Below, piece by piece: positions 1 to 8,523 of a stretch of DNA of 64,000 nucleotides. The DNA is from an uncultured bacterium (GTDB lineage Bacteria; Calescibacteriota; Calescibacteriia; Calescibacteriales; Calescibacteriaceae). A model generated the notes under the pieces. The model saw only the letters and a program-made list of their open reading frames with translations, was not told the DNA's origin and did no database searches. The DNA is taken from contig CALHPK010000006.1 of NCBI GenBank assembly GCA_938036315.1, positions 62,001 through 126,000 on the forward strand, written 5' to 3'. Position numbers and translations under genes: made by a program. The first letter of the stretch is position 1; the number at the start of each line of letters is the position of its first letter.

Positions 1-603
1 TTACACGCAGAGCACGAAATAAATGCGTCAACATTCTCTGCCAGAGTTGTGATATCTTCTCTGACTGATATCTACTCTGCGGTAGTTGCGGCAATAGGGA
101 GTTTAAAAGGTCCCTTGCATGGGGGGGCAAATGAGGATGTTATTAGGCTACTTGAGGAAATAGAAAGTGGAGTTGGAAACGGAGTATCTGTTGAGGACAT
201 TATCATCTCAAAGATTAATAAGAAGGAAAAGATACCAGGGTTTGGTCACAGGGTATATAAAAACTACGACCCACGCGCTGCAATATTGAAGAAGATAGCA
301 GAAAAAATAGCAGAGAAAGATGAGAATATCAAAAGGCGACTCGAGATAGGAAAAAGAATAGAAAAAGTAATGATAGAGAAACTCGCACAAAAAAGAATTT
401 ATCCCAATGTTGATTTTTATTCCGGAATTGTTATGTCCTATTTAGGAATAGAGCCGAGAATGTTTACTGTAATTTTCGCCACGGGAAGAATTGTAGGATG
501 GTGTGCTCATATTCTTGAACAACTTAAAGATAACAGAATATTCAGACCAAGAATAATTTATACAGGGGGCGAAAAAACTTATATCTCCATCGATAATAGA
601 TAG
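1..603 (+). CDS. Citrate synthase, C-terminal part (5' end outside window)
   Basis: The reading frame is open from base 1 and ends at TAG 601-603, giving about 200 residues of the catalytic large domain. The motif HAEHEINASTF near the left edge, GPLHGGAN, GFGHRVY and PNVDFYSG carry the active-site His, His and Asp expected of the citrate synthase family. This enzyme condenses oxaloacetate with acetyl-CoA at the entry to the TCA cycle. The 2-methylcitrate synthases share these motifs, so propionyl-CoA as substrate cannot be excluded. The N-terminal half is missing only because the window starts inside the gene. It converges with the MarR gene at 693, with an 89-bp spacer and no clear hairpin. 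Confidence 0.93.
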   Translation, partial: LHAEHEINASTFSARVVISSLTDIYSAVVAAIGSLKGPLHGGANEDVIRLLEEIESGVGNGVSVEDIIISKINKKEKIPGFGHRVYKNYDPRAAILKKIAEKIAEKDENIKRRLEIGKRIEKVMIEKLAQKRIYPNVDFYSGIVMSYLGIEPRMFTVIFATGRIVGWCAHILEQLKDNRIFRPRIIYTGGEKTYISIDNR

Positions 604-692
604 ATAAAATAAGATTAATACTATTTTTAGCAATCGTAATAGAAACCATCACATTTTTGAATTCTTCTCAATTGATATTCTTACAAATAGGA

Positions 693-1328
693 TTAGTTAT
701 GTGAGATATAATCTGGACAATTTATCATTAGGTCTTGTGGTCTCAATTTTTTTCTGAGAAAAAGACAGTATAGGGAATTTTGTTCATATCTGAAAAATTT
801 GCAAGTTGAGCACATCCTTTGGTAGCTTATGACTTTTTCTGCCAGACTGTGCTCAATAAATTTATATATGAATTTATATACAGATACTTTTTCTTGGTAG
901 CTTAGATTGTAGGTGACATTCTTTACAACTTTTGATATTTTGTCAATTATTGACTTTTTAGCTTTTCCTCCCTCTTTTGTGAGGTAGATCATTTTTGATT
1001 TCTCTTTCTTTTCAATTGATATTAATCTTTTTTGCTTTAAGTTTTTGATGGATTTACTGAGAGTTGAGATGTCTAAGGCGAGTTTTTCTTTTAAGCTTTT
1101 CTGACTGATTCCGTTTTCATCGATACTGAGTATTATATGAGCTTGAGTATGGGATATTTTGAAGTTATCAGCTACATCTATGAGTATAGCCTTTATTATT
1201 TCTGATATTCGCTCTGTGCCATCTGCTATTTTGTCATCTATGGTGTACGATTTGTGTATTTTGTGTAGTTCTCCAATTTTTGAATTTCTCACTATACATA
1301 ATTTACTTTCTCCATTCTGAAAATACAT
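693..1328 (-). CDS. MarR-type winged-helix regulator with C-terminal cysteine cluster
   Basis: A 211-residue protein. The middle third (about residues 45-150) reads as a MarR winged helix: a helix-turn-helix around ISQKSLKEKLALDISTLSKS, then a wing ending in IYLTKEGGKAKK. The last 45 residues carry a Cys set: CSTCKFF, then YC before LFLRKK, then INCPDY. That tail is typical of MarR-like proteins encoded beside cytochrome P460 genes and may bind metal or sense redox state (inference). The ATG lies 26 bp inside the 3' end of the P460 gene, so the two are translationally coupled. A start a few codons downstream is possible. It is the obvious candidate to bind the twin palindromes at 1834-1868 and so control its own operon. 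Confidence 0.85.
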   Translation of the reverse strand: MYFQNGESKLCIVRNSKIGELHKIHKSYTIDDKIADGTERISEIIKAILIDVADNFKISHTQAHIILSIDENGISQKSLKEKLALDISTLSKSIKNLKQKRLISIEKKEKSKMIYLTKEGGKAKKSIIDKISKVVKNVTYNLSYQEKVSVYKFIYKFIEHSLAEKVISYQRMCSTCKFFRYEQNSLYCLFLRKKLRPQDLMINCPDYISHN

Positions 1329-1809
1329 AATCTTTGTCTTTTACTTGTTCTGCGTGGCAGGAGAAACATTCAGCAATAGGATCTTTGACAATCTGGTTCT
1401 TTCTATCGCCTTTTGCGAATGCCTTGAATTCCCATCCTCCTGTTTTTTCTAGTGCTTTGTTTTTAGAGTCTTTTCTCATATAAGCTAAGACTTTTCTATC
1501 CCCTTCTGATACGGTGTTATTTTCTTTGACAACTTCAAGTAGATCGAAGATTATAACTGTTCCATCCGGGAACTTCCTTCCGCTACTTTGCTTTATTGCT
1601 TCAAGTCCCTTGTCATTTACATATACATGATGAATCCCGCCAAATGCTGAAAAGAGCGGATGTCCCTCTTCTAGTATCATAGTTTTGACATGATTCCACT
1701 TGCGATAATCCGTTGGAAAGTATTCATCTTTTGCGTTAAGAGCTACATAGCCAACTACCGATGTTATGAAAACTAATATAGCTGATTTTACAATTTTTGA
1801 TTTGTCCAT
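1303..1809 (-). CDS. Cytochrome P460 family protein (c-type haem)
   Basis: A 168-residue protein with an N-terminal hydrophobic segment (about residues 8-25) that would act as signal or anchor for export to the periplasm. One haem-binding CXXCH (CFSCH) lies about 20 residues from the C-terminus. The surrounding blocks FPDGTVIIFDLLEV, TGGWEFKAF, DPIAECFSCH and VFSEWRK are characteristic of the cytochrome P460 family. Characterised members oxidise hydroxylamine or detoxify NO-type nitrogen species through a Lys-crosslinked haem. I could not identify the crosslinking Lys by eye. The gene has a strong GGAGG ribosome site (1818-1822 on the complement) and heads an operon with the MarR gene. Confidence 0.88.
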   Translation of the reverse strand: MDKSKIVKSAILVFITSVVGYVALNAKDEYFPTDYRKWNHVKTMILEEGHPLFSAFGGIHHVYVNDKGLEAIKQSSGRKFPDGTVIIFDLLEVVKENNTVSEGDRKVLAYMRKDSKNKALEKTGGWEFKAFAKGDRKNQIVKDPIAECFSCHAEQVKDKDYVFSEWRK

Positions 1810-1833
1810 AGTTTTACCTCCTTTTTATTTATT

Positions 1834-1868
1834 TTGGCAATACCAAATATAAATTGGCAGTACCAAAT
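1834..1868 (-). promoter_or_regulatory. Twin palindromic operator upstream of the P460-MarR operon
   Basis: Two near-identical 15-bp boxes, TTGGCAATACCAAAT (1834-1848) and TTGGCAGTACCAAAT (1854-1868), lie 20 bp apart, about two helical turns. Each is a dyad with TTGG/CCAA arms around 5 bp. They sit 25-60 bp upstream of the P460 start, with AT-rich sequence between them that could hold a -10 element. This arrangement is what a MarR dimer pair would bind for autoregulation. The link to the downstream regulator is inferred. Confidence 0.6.
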
Positions 1869-1897
1869 AGAAAGATAGAAATTTGCAAAAATTTTTT

Positions 1898-1919
1898 ATT
1901 CCCAGATTTATTCCCAGAT
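1898..1919. repeat. Two-copy direct repeat, 10 bp, period 12
   Basis: ATTCCCAGAT occurs at 1898-1907 and again at 1910-1919. It lies in the divergent spacer between the P460 operon and the MBL-fold gene. It is one of many unrelated short twin duplications in this window. Confidence 0.6.
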
Positions 1920-1978
1920 CTAGAAGTCTGTTTTATGAAGAAATATAAAATGTAGTAAAGCAAATTATACTATCAGAA

Positions 1979-3037
1979 ATGGAGGAGCTACGAGAAAAAA
2001 TATCGCAGGAACTACCAACTGAAGTTTTTGAAACATCCAAAGGAAATAAAGTTATAAAGCTATCCGTAAATACCCTCCCAAAATTATATAACAACGTATA
2101 TATTGTATTTTCTGATAACGGAGTATTCCTTATTGACATAGGCTTTTCTGTGAACTTTGAGGGATTCCTCAGGAAATTTGATGCAGAGATAACTAAGAAA
2201 TATTCAGTGAAGCTAGAAGAAATAAAAGGTGTTTTTGTGACACATGCTCATATAGATCATTTCGGAGGATTGTCAAGATTAAAAGAACTAAATCCTAATA
2301 TAAAAATTTATGTACATGAGCTTGATTCGAAAACTATCGATAGATTTGAAGAAACTGTAATATATGCAAGGCATTATCTTATACTCTTTCTCAAAAGAGC
2401 AGGATTGAGTCAAGAAGATATAAATTTTTTCGTATCTGTATATTCAAGTTCAAGAGAATTCCTAAAATCTGTGAAAGTTGATAGAGTTCTCAGGGACGGG
2501 GACTCGTTGTATGGATTTAAAGTTGTCTATGTTCCAGGTCATAGTCCAGGACATATATGTCTTATCCTTGATAACATGATCTTTACAGGAGATCATATCC
2601 TTCCGTATATCACTCCTCATCAATTCCCAGAAAGTATTATGAGGCACACCGGATTAGAGCGTTATATTAGCTCGCTAGATAAAGTTTCAGAGGTGGTCAA
2701 AAAATACAAGATAGAATTGGGGTTACCAGGGCACTACTCAGCAATAACAGATGTAGTGGGAAGAATTGAGGAGATAAAGGCTCATCACAGGGAGAGGCTG
2801 AAAATCTCCCTTGACAGTTGTGTTGAGCCCATTACCATATGCGATCTGGCGCATAAGCTCTTCCCAGACAAAAGAAGATATCAATTTTTGCTTGCTGTTG
2901 AAGAAATAGGGGCACATATTGAATATCTATGGGATAGAGGATATCTATCCATCAGTAATATAAGTGAATTTGTCAGGGATGATATGACTCCAGCAAAGTG
3001 GGTAAAGGTTAGAGACTTTGAAGGAGACACCTTTTGA
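1979..3037 (+). CDS. MBL-fold metallo-hydrolase with C-terminal helical/winged-helix region
   Basis: A 352-residue protein. The first 250 residues form a metallo-beta-lactamase fold. Metal ligands are visible as THAHIDHFGG (HxHxDH, about residue 86), GHSPGHICL (His, about 185), TGDHIL (bridging Asp, about 200) and LPGHYS (final His, about 245). The C-terminal 90 residues look like the helical DNA/RNA-binding-like tail of LACTB2/glyoxalase-II-like proteins. Substrate is unknown; thioester, nucleic acid and sulfur-compound hydrolysis are all possible. It is divergently transcribed from the P460 operon, and the ATG at 1979 is the first in frame. Confidence 0.82.
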   Translation: MEELREKISQELPTEVFETSKGNKVIKLSVNTLPKLYNNVYIVFSDNGVFLIDIGFSVNFEGFLRKFDAEITKKYSVKLEEIKGVFVTHAHIDHFGGLSRLKELNPNIKIYVHELDSKTIDRFEETVIYARHYLILFLKRAGLSQEDINFFVSVYSSSREFLKSVKVDRVLRDGDSLYGFKVVYVPGHSPGHICLILDNMIFTGDHILPYITPHQFPESIMRHTGLERYISSLDKVSEVVKKYKIELGLPGHYSAITDVVGRIEEIKAHHRERLKISLDSCVEPITICDLAHKLFPDKRRYQFLLAVEEIGAHIEYLWDRGYLSISNISEFVRDDMTPAKWVKVRDFEGDTF

Positions 3038-3176
3038 TTTGTTCCGAGCTATTTAAGTTTGTCGCGGTTTTATCTATTTATTCTTTCAGGAGCAGACCAG
3101 CTATTTGTCAAAATCCTTTTCAATTGAAAATCTTGCTTTCTTCAAAATTTATATTCTAAGGTCTTATTTTGTGTTT

Positions 3177-4409
3177 ATGCTTCCTGAATACAAAGATGGA
3201 GTTCTGTCGTGGGGTGGGGTCAATCTGGAGAAGATAGCTCAGGAGTACGGAACTCCACTTTTTGCCTTTTCAGCAGATGTATTTTCGAGAAGAATAAAAC
3301 TTGTATCGGAATCCGCAAAATATCCACATCTTCTTTGTTTTTCAATGAAATCAAATAATAACTATCACTTGTTAAATGAGGTAAGATTAGCCGGTGCCGG
3401 GGTTGATGTGGTATCTTACGGTGAATTTTTCATCGCTCAAAGATGTGGAATAGATCCAAAAAAAATTGTGTTTTCTGGGGTGGGAAAATCAGACTATGAG
3501 ATCACACAGGTAAATAATAGTGGAATTTTGCTTCTGAATATAGAAAGCGAATCTGAGTATAGATTTGTTAAAAAGTTATTCTCAGAAGTTGGATTGAATT
3601 TTGGGATTTCTTTTCGGGTAAAATTTGAATTATCACTTGATAGGCTACATCCGTATTTAGGAGTTGGGAAAAAAGACTCTAAGTTTGGGATAAGTGAAGA
3701 GGTGGCATTTGAGCTGTATGAAGATGCAGTAAAAAGTAATCTGCCTGTAGAGGGTCTTCATTTTCACATTGGTTCTCAAATTAAAGACCTGGAGATATTT
3801 TATGAAGTAAGTAAATCTGCTTTGAATTTTGTTGAGAAACTTGAAAAAGAAGTAGGTGTGAAGCTCAGATATGTTGATGTCGGAGGAGGTCTTGGACTTG
3901 ATTACGAAAATCTTACTGAACCTCCTATTGATAGATACACAGATGCGTTCAAGGTTCTTGCTGATGCTGGATATAAAATAATCTTCGAGCTTGGAAGATT
4001 TATCTCAGCACCAGCTGGAGTTCTTATTACCAAAGTTTTAAGAAAAAAGAAAAGGGAGGGTCTGAAAAATTTCCTCGTAGTTGATGCCGGAATGACGGAG
4101 CTTTTAAGAATCCCCCTGTACAAGGCATATCATAAAGTAATTCCAGTGAGAGATGGAGTTGCAAAAGAAAAATTCGATATTGTTGGGCCAATTTGTGAAA
4201 ATTCAGATTATATACTACAGGATGTATTTTTGGCAGATGTTGAAGAGGGGGAATTTTTATGTGTGCTATATGCTGGAGCTTATACATCAACTATGCTTAT
4301 GAATTATAATGGAAGACCATTCCCAGCCGAAGTTGTTATCAAGGATGGGAAAACAACTCTTGCTAGAGAGAGAGGTAAATGGGAAGATCTTATCCCCAGA
4401 CCAAATTAG
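3177..4409 (+). CDS. lysA: Diaminopimelate decarboxylase
   Basis: Converts meso-diaminopimelate to lysine, the last step of lysine synthesis (PLP-dependent, alanine-racemase-like barrel plus beta domain). The PLP lysine is in FSMKSNNNYHLL. The glycine-rich phosphate site is GGGLGLDY, and ELGRFISAPAG carries the ExGR motif. CENSD stands in place of the usual CESGD, with the active-site Cys kept. I prefer the ATG at 3177 (MLPEYKDGVL) over a TTG at 3105, because family members start just before this block and the extra 24 residues look non-native. There is no good ribosome site. The gene ends 6 bp from the convergent gspD stop. Confidence 0.93.
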   Translation: MLPEYKDGVLSWGGVNLEKIAQEYGTPLFAFSADVFSRRIKLVSESAKYPHLLCFSMKSNNNYHLLNEVRLAGAGVDVVSYGEFFIAQRCGIDPKKIVFSGVGKSDYEITQVNNSGILLLNIESESEYRFVKKLFSEVGLNFGISFRVKFELSLDRLHPYLGVGKKDSKFGISEEVAFELYEDAVKSNLPVEGLHFHIGSQIKDLEIFYEVSKSALNFVEKLEKEVGVKLRYVDVGGGLGLDYENLTEPPIDRYTDAFKVLADAGYKIIFELGRFISAPAGVLITKVLRKKKREGLKNFLVVDAGMTELLRIPLYKAYHKVIPVRDGVAKEKFDIVGPICENSDYILQDVFLADVEEGEFLCVLYAGAYTSTMLMNYNGRPFPAEVVIKDGKTTLARERGKWEDLIPRPN

Positions 4410-4415
4410 TTCCCT

Positions 4416-6386
4416 TTACTCTATTCCTTCTTCTTTCCTGAATTTTATGTCTTCCTGAATTTTATATTCTCGTATCTGCTCGGCATCCGCTGATTTCTCT
4501 ATAATTTTAGGTGTTAAGAATATGATAAGATTTGATTTTTGCGTTTGTGATTTTGAAGATCTAAATAGAACCCCGATAACTGGTATATCTCCCAAGATTG
4601 GCACTTTAGTTCGTGACGAAGATTTTCTCGTTCTCATAAGCCCGCCGATAACTATAGTTTGTCCATCATCTACAAGGACCGAAGTTGTTGATGATCTTTT
4701 TATCGTGGCAATTCCAAGTTGCTGTACTGCTAGTCCTGCTGGAGCTTCTTCTGCCACGTCTGATATTTCAATATTAACGTCTAAGATGAGCCTGTTTGTC
4801 CTTTCTATTGTATGTGGTGTTATCTTGAGTATTATTCCAACATCTTGTCTTTGGATTGTTATTGTTGGTACAGCTGCTCCACCTGCCCCTGCAGCAGTTA
4901 TTATCTGTCCCGTTGGGAATGGGATATTTGTTGCCACTCTTATTTCCGCTTCCTTGTTATCAAGTGTGAGAATTTGAGGTGTTGAAAGAATATCAACATG
5001 TGAATCAGCAGCAAGAGCCTGTAGAATTGCTGCAAGTGGGGGAACAGATACTGTTTGTCCGCCGATATTGACTGTGGCTGGGGGTAAGGTGAAACCTAAA
5101 AGTAGTCCTGAGATCGCTCCAAGTTTCTGTGGGTCGATTATAGCAAAAGGTAAGGGTGTTCCCAAGGCTCCTCCGAAAATTCCTACTCCCTGCTTCGTCT
5201 CTCCTTGAACCTTGGTTTCAAAATCTTTAGCCCCGAAAAATGATAGTCCATATTGAGCAAGTCTTGTTGATGATACTTCCACTATTGCTGCGGAAACGAA
5301 AACTTGTTTTCTTTCTATATCTATTTTGTCAACTATATCTTTTATTTTTTCGAAGTCTTGTGGTGATGCTAATACTATTAGCGAGTTTGTAGATTTATCT
5401 GCAGCGATTCTTACTGGAGCCTGAACAACCTGGGCCTGTCCTGGCACTCCCCTGATCCCCCCCGCTATTAGATTCTGAAGTATGGAGGATATCTCCTCTG
5501 CTTTTGAATACTTAAGATATATAACATTTACTTCCCCCCCTTCCACTGGGACATCGATTTGTGATAGAATTTCCTTTATGTACTCTACATCTTGAGGTTC
5601 TGCAGCAATAATTATTGAATTTGTTCGTGGCTCAGGAATAATTCTTGGCTGTGTCTGAGGCGCTAGGGGACGTCCGGGTTTCCTCTGTGTTTGTGTTATC
5701 TGCGTTAATATCCCACTGACCTCTTGTGCGGTTGAATATTTCAATCTCACTATTTCTGTTTTGAAGGTGAACGGAAGTTTATCTAATTCCTGAATTATCT
5801 CCTTGAGTCTTTCGAAGTTGGCTTTGGTTTCAATGAGAATTATCAAGTTCGTTTCTGGATAGACTTGTAAAAAGGCGTTCCTGGATATGAGATTTCTTAT
5901 TATGCCTGCGATTTGATTTGCATCGCCATATTCTATTGGGATTACAAATGTTGCGAAATCTTCCGAGGGCATAAGTTTCTTCTCCCCTTTTACCGTCTCT
6001 ATAGGACTCTGACGAGTTTCTGCTGCTGGGACAATTTTTGTTATATTCCCAACTTCAACAACCGCAAGATCATTTGCATATAGGATTGAATGGAAAATCT
6101 GTAAAGCTTCTCTTTTGGTAACTCTCTTGGGGGATACTATTGTTACCTTACCTCTTATTCTCTGATCAAGTAAGTAGTTCTTCCCTGACCATTCTGAGAT
6201 GAGCCTGACAAGTTCAACTATATCTAAGTCATTGAAGTTCATCGATATAAGTTCATCTAAGCCTTTATCTCTTTTTTGAGGGTAGATATCAGCTGGATGC
6301 GCTATATACAAAAGAGTATATAGTAACGATGTTACTATCAAGTAAATTGCGTTTTTTATTCTTCTCCGTCTTTTCTGGATAAGCAT
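4416..6386 (-). CDS. gspD: Type II secretion outer-membrane secretin
   Basis: A 656-residue secretin. A basic N-terminus and hydrophobic segment (residues 10-33) form the export signal. N0 and three KH-like N1-N3 domains follow, each ending in a TNSIII/TNSLIV-type strand (RTNSIIIAAEPQD, STNSLIVLASPQD). The C-terminal beta-barrel has the secretin signature VPILGDIPVIGVLFRS. The protein forms the multimeric outer-membrane channel for folded proteins or pili. PilQ-like function is less likely because there is no AMIN domain. No other gsp/pil gene is in the window. The last 15 codons contain a 17-bp tandem duplication (4435-4465). Confidence 0.92.
   Translation of the reverse strand: MLIQKRRRRIKNAIYLIVTSLLYTLLYIAHPADIYPQKRDKGLDELISMNFNDLDIVELVRLISEWSGKNYLLDQRIRGKVTIVSPKRVTKREALQIFHSILYANDLAVVEVGNITKIVPAAETRQSPIETVKGEKKLMPSEDFATFVIPIEYGDANQIAGIIRNLISRNAFLQVYPETNLIILIETKANFERLKEIIQELDKLPFTFKTEIVRLKYSTAQEVSGILTQITQTQRKPGRPLAPQTQPRIIPEPRTNSIIIAAEPQDVEYIKEILSQIDVPVEGGEVNVIYLKYSKAEEISSILQNLIAGGIRGVPGQAQVVQAPVRIAADKSTNSLIVLASPQDFEKIKDIVDKIDIERKQVFVSAAIVEVSSTRLAQYGLSFFGAKDFETKVQGETKQGVGIFGGALGTPLPFAIIDPQKLGAISGLLLGFTLPPATVNIGGQTVSVPPLAAILQALAADSHVDILSTPQILTLDNKEAEIRVATNIPFPTGQIITAAGAGGAAVPTITIQRQDVGIILKITPHTIERTNRLILDVNIEISDVAEEAPAGLAVQQLGIATIKRSSTTSVLVDDGQTIVIGGLMRTRKSSSRTKVPILGDIPVIGVLFRSSKSQTQKSNLIIFLTPKIIEKSADAEQIREYKIQEDIKFRKEEGIE
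4435..4465. repeat. Tandem duplication inside the 3' end of gspD, period 17
   Basis: TTCCTGAATTTTAT is present at 4435-4448 and 4452-4465. The period is not a multiple of three, so the same DNA is read in two frames at the GspD C-terminus (KIQE, then IKFRK). The duplication has therefore rewritten or extended the tail. Confidence 0.75.
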
Positions 6387-6617
6387 AGCAACTTATTAAA
6401 GTTTATAGGTAGAAATTTCAAAAATCCACAATTGTAATTTTACTTTTTTGCGCTGGCTTTACGCAGGAAATTGGAGCACATAAAACCTTAGCAAAAATAA
6501 GATTCAAAGTCATATCAGGATAGAAAGCATTAATAAAATAAAGGCTTATGATAAATAATAAATATAAATATCATATAAATAAATAAAAATATCATTAATA
6601 AAAGTAGATACATAAAT

Positions 6618-7592
6618 ATGTTTGTGTGCGGGATAGATGAAAACGGCTTAGGACCTTTTTTAGGTCCTCTTGTTATAACCGCATATGAATCCGAAACCGC
6701 ATACAAACCTGATCATATGAAGTTCACAAACCTGAAGGGGGCTGATGAGATAATAAGGGACAGTAAAGCAATCTTTTCAAGAAGAGAAAAAAATTATGCT
6801 CTTATTGAAGATTTTTTCTTTGAGAGATTGTGTAAAGTTCGCAAATTGGATAGTAGTTTGAATCTTAGTCTTGCCAAGCTATTTCTTGAGTCTGCCTTTT
6901 CTTTCAAGATAAAGAAGATCTGCCCGATAGGCCCGGAGTCGATATGTTTTTCGGATTCAGTGAAGATACCCGCATGGAGTGAATATAAAATTTCTGCTGA
7001 GGAAAAATCAAAAGAAAATACTTGCTCCGCACCGAAAGAGAATTTTTATTTTGCCATAGTATGTCCTAAGCTTTTGAGGGCAACTGTTAGGACACTTGGA
7101 AGTAAATTTTCTGCAGATGCATACTTTATGAGTATTTTAGCATTAAGGTCTCAAGCACAAAGTGTGATATGCGGAAAAGCTGGATTTAAAAAAACATATA
7201 CATCCGAGATTATCAAAGCCTCCGAATCTATCAATATCAAACTAGATAAGATAACCACTCTAAAGGAAAGCACTGAAGAAAGTTCATATATTATATCACT
7301 GCAAAATAACGGTAAAGATGAGATTAAGCAAATATTATTTGTTAAAGATGCCGATGTGAAGTTTCACCAGGTTGCAGTAGCTTCTGTATTGGGGAAATAT
7401 TTGAGGGAGTTATGTATGCTGTCCCTTACAAAAAAGATATATCCAGATTCTGTATTTCCCATTTCAGGATATGGAGAGAAAAACAAGCTAAAGGGTATAT
7501 CTGAGAAAATTCTCAAGGTATTTGAGGAGTTTGCCGGTGAGGATTTTGATTTTCAAGAAATCAGAAGCGAGTGTATTGAAAGGAATTATTAA
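6618..7592 (+). CDS. Divergent ribonuclease HII-like protein
   Basis: A 324-residue protein whose start GIDENGLGPFLGPLVITA matches the RNase HII opening (GIDExGRGPLAGPVV), including the catalytic Asp-Glu pair at residues 7-8. DSKAIFSRREK corresponds to the DSKxLS block. VKDADVKFHQVAVASVLGKY matches the KGD...AAASIxAK region, and SGYGEK matches the GYGTK end. About 100 residues around 110-230 are a divergent insertion, so it is longer than the usual 200-260. The family normally cleaves RNA in RNA-DNA hybrids; activity here is inferred. It lies 15 bp before tlyA. It could instead be a specialised RNase H-fold protein with a separate genuine rnhB elsewhere. Confidence 0.6.
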   Translation: MFVCGIDENGLGPFLGPLVITAYESETAYKPDHMKFTNLKGADEIIRDSKAIFSRREKNYALIEDFFFERLCKVRKLDSSLNLSLAKLFLESAFSFKIKKICPIGPESICFSDSVKIPAWSEYKISAEEKSKENTCSAPKENFYFAIVCPKLLRATVRTLGSKFSADAYFMSILALRSQAQSVICGKAGFKKTYTSEIIKASESINIKLDKITTLKESTEESSYIISLQNNGKDEIKQILFVKDADVKFHQVAVASVLGKYLRELCMLSLTKKIYPDSVFPISGYGEKNKLKGISEKILKVFEEFAGEDFDFQEIRSECIERNY

Positions 7593-7607
7593 AAAGAAAG
7601 GTTGTAG

Positions 7608-8405
7608 ATGGGTAGTGAAACTTTCAGAGCTGACGTACTTATTGTGAGACGTGGTTTTTGCGAGTCCAGAGAAAAGGCTCAGGAACTTATATCCTCTGGA
7701 GTAGTAAAAATAAATGGGATTACTGTGACAAAAGCTTCTTTGAAGTTTCCCGAGGATGCGGATATTCAAATTGACAAGATGATAGGGTATGTATCAAGGG
7801 GATATTTGAAAATAAAGTGGGCTTATGAAAAGCTTGGATTCAGTTGTGAGGGTAAAGTCTGCGCTGATATTGGAGCCTCGACAGGAGGATTTACACAATT
7901 TCTTATTGAGATGGGAGCTAAGAAAGTCTATTCTATTGATGTAGGGAAGGGGCTACTTCATCAGAGTTTAGTCGAAAATCCAAAGGTTGTAGTTATGGAA
8001 GGTGTAGATGCTAAAAATTTATCTCCAGATATGTTTGCTGAAAAAGTAGAGTTTGCCACAGTAGATGTTTCTTTCTCATCATCTATTCCTATAGTAAGAG
8101 CTATAAAATTCATTCCAGAAGTTCTCCTTTTGTGTAAGCCAAATTTTGAAGTACCTCGGAGGTATCTTAAAAAGGGAATTTTGAAAGATAAGGACATAAT
8201 ATTTCTTGCTATCAAGAAAGTTATATCAAACATTGAGGATATTTTCTGGGTGGATAAAATTACGTTTTCTAATCCGCCTGGGAGTTCTGGGAATGTTGAG
8301 TTTTTTCTTCTTCTAAAAACTTCTTCAGAAATATCAAGAAGAATGATTGACGATGAGCATATAAGGAAAGTAATAAATGAAGCTTTTTCAACTCTGGATA
8401 TATGA
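7608..8405 (+). CDS. tlyA: TlyA-family rRNA (cytidine-2'-O)-methyltransferase
   Basis: A 265-residue protein with an N-terminal S4 RNA-binding domain (residues 5-60) followed by an FtsJ/RrmJ-like methyltransferase domain. The SAM-binding motif is CADIGASTGGFTQ, with DVSFSSS and LLCKPNFEVPR further on. Family members methylate 16S and 23S rRNA 2'-hydroxyls, and some are called haemolysin A for historical reasons. It is preceded by an AAAGG ribosome site and is probably co-transcribed with the RNase HII-like gene 15 bp upstream, so an RNA-processing pair. Confidence 0.9.
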   Translation: MGSETFRADVLIVRRGFCESREKAQELISSGVVKINGITVTKASLKFPEDADIQIDKMIGYVSRGYLKIKWAYEKLGFSCEGKVCADIGASTGGFTQFLIEMGAKKVYSIDVGKGLLHQSLVENPKVVVMEGVDAKNLSPDMFAEKVEFATVDVSFSSSIPIVRAIKFIPEVLLLCKPNFEVPRRYLKKGILKDKDIIFLAIKKVISNIEDIFWVDKITFSNPPGSSGNVEFFLLLKTSSEISRRMIDDEHIRKVINEAFSTLDI

Positions 8406-8523
8406 TCTAAGAACTGCTTTTCAGATGTGTTTAGATATTTCAGCGGTAAGACGATTTGAAAGATATTTCAAGATTATGTGATAATTCATAAAGATGAGCG
8501 GTAGGGGTTAAATTTACTATCCT

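Noticed and set aside
4522-4977. Long open frames opposite gspD and other genes
   Set aside because: They are frame shadows with no family motifs and lie within well-supported genes.
8406-8523. T-box or leader attenuator before cimA
   Set aside because: No T-box consensus, Ile codon run or clear terminator was found.
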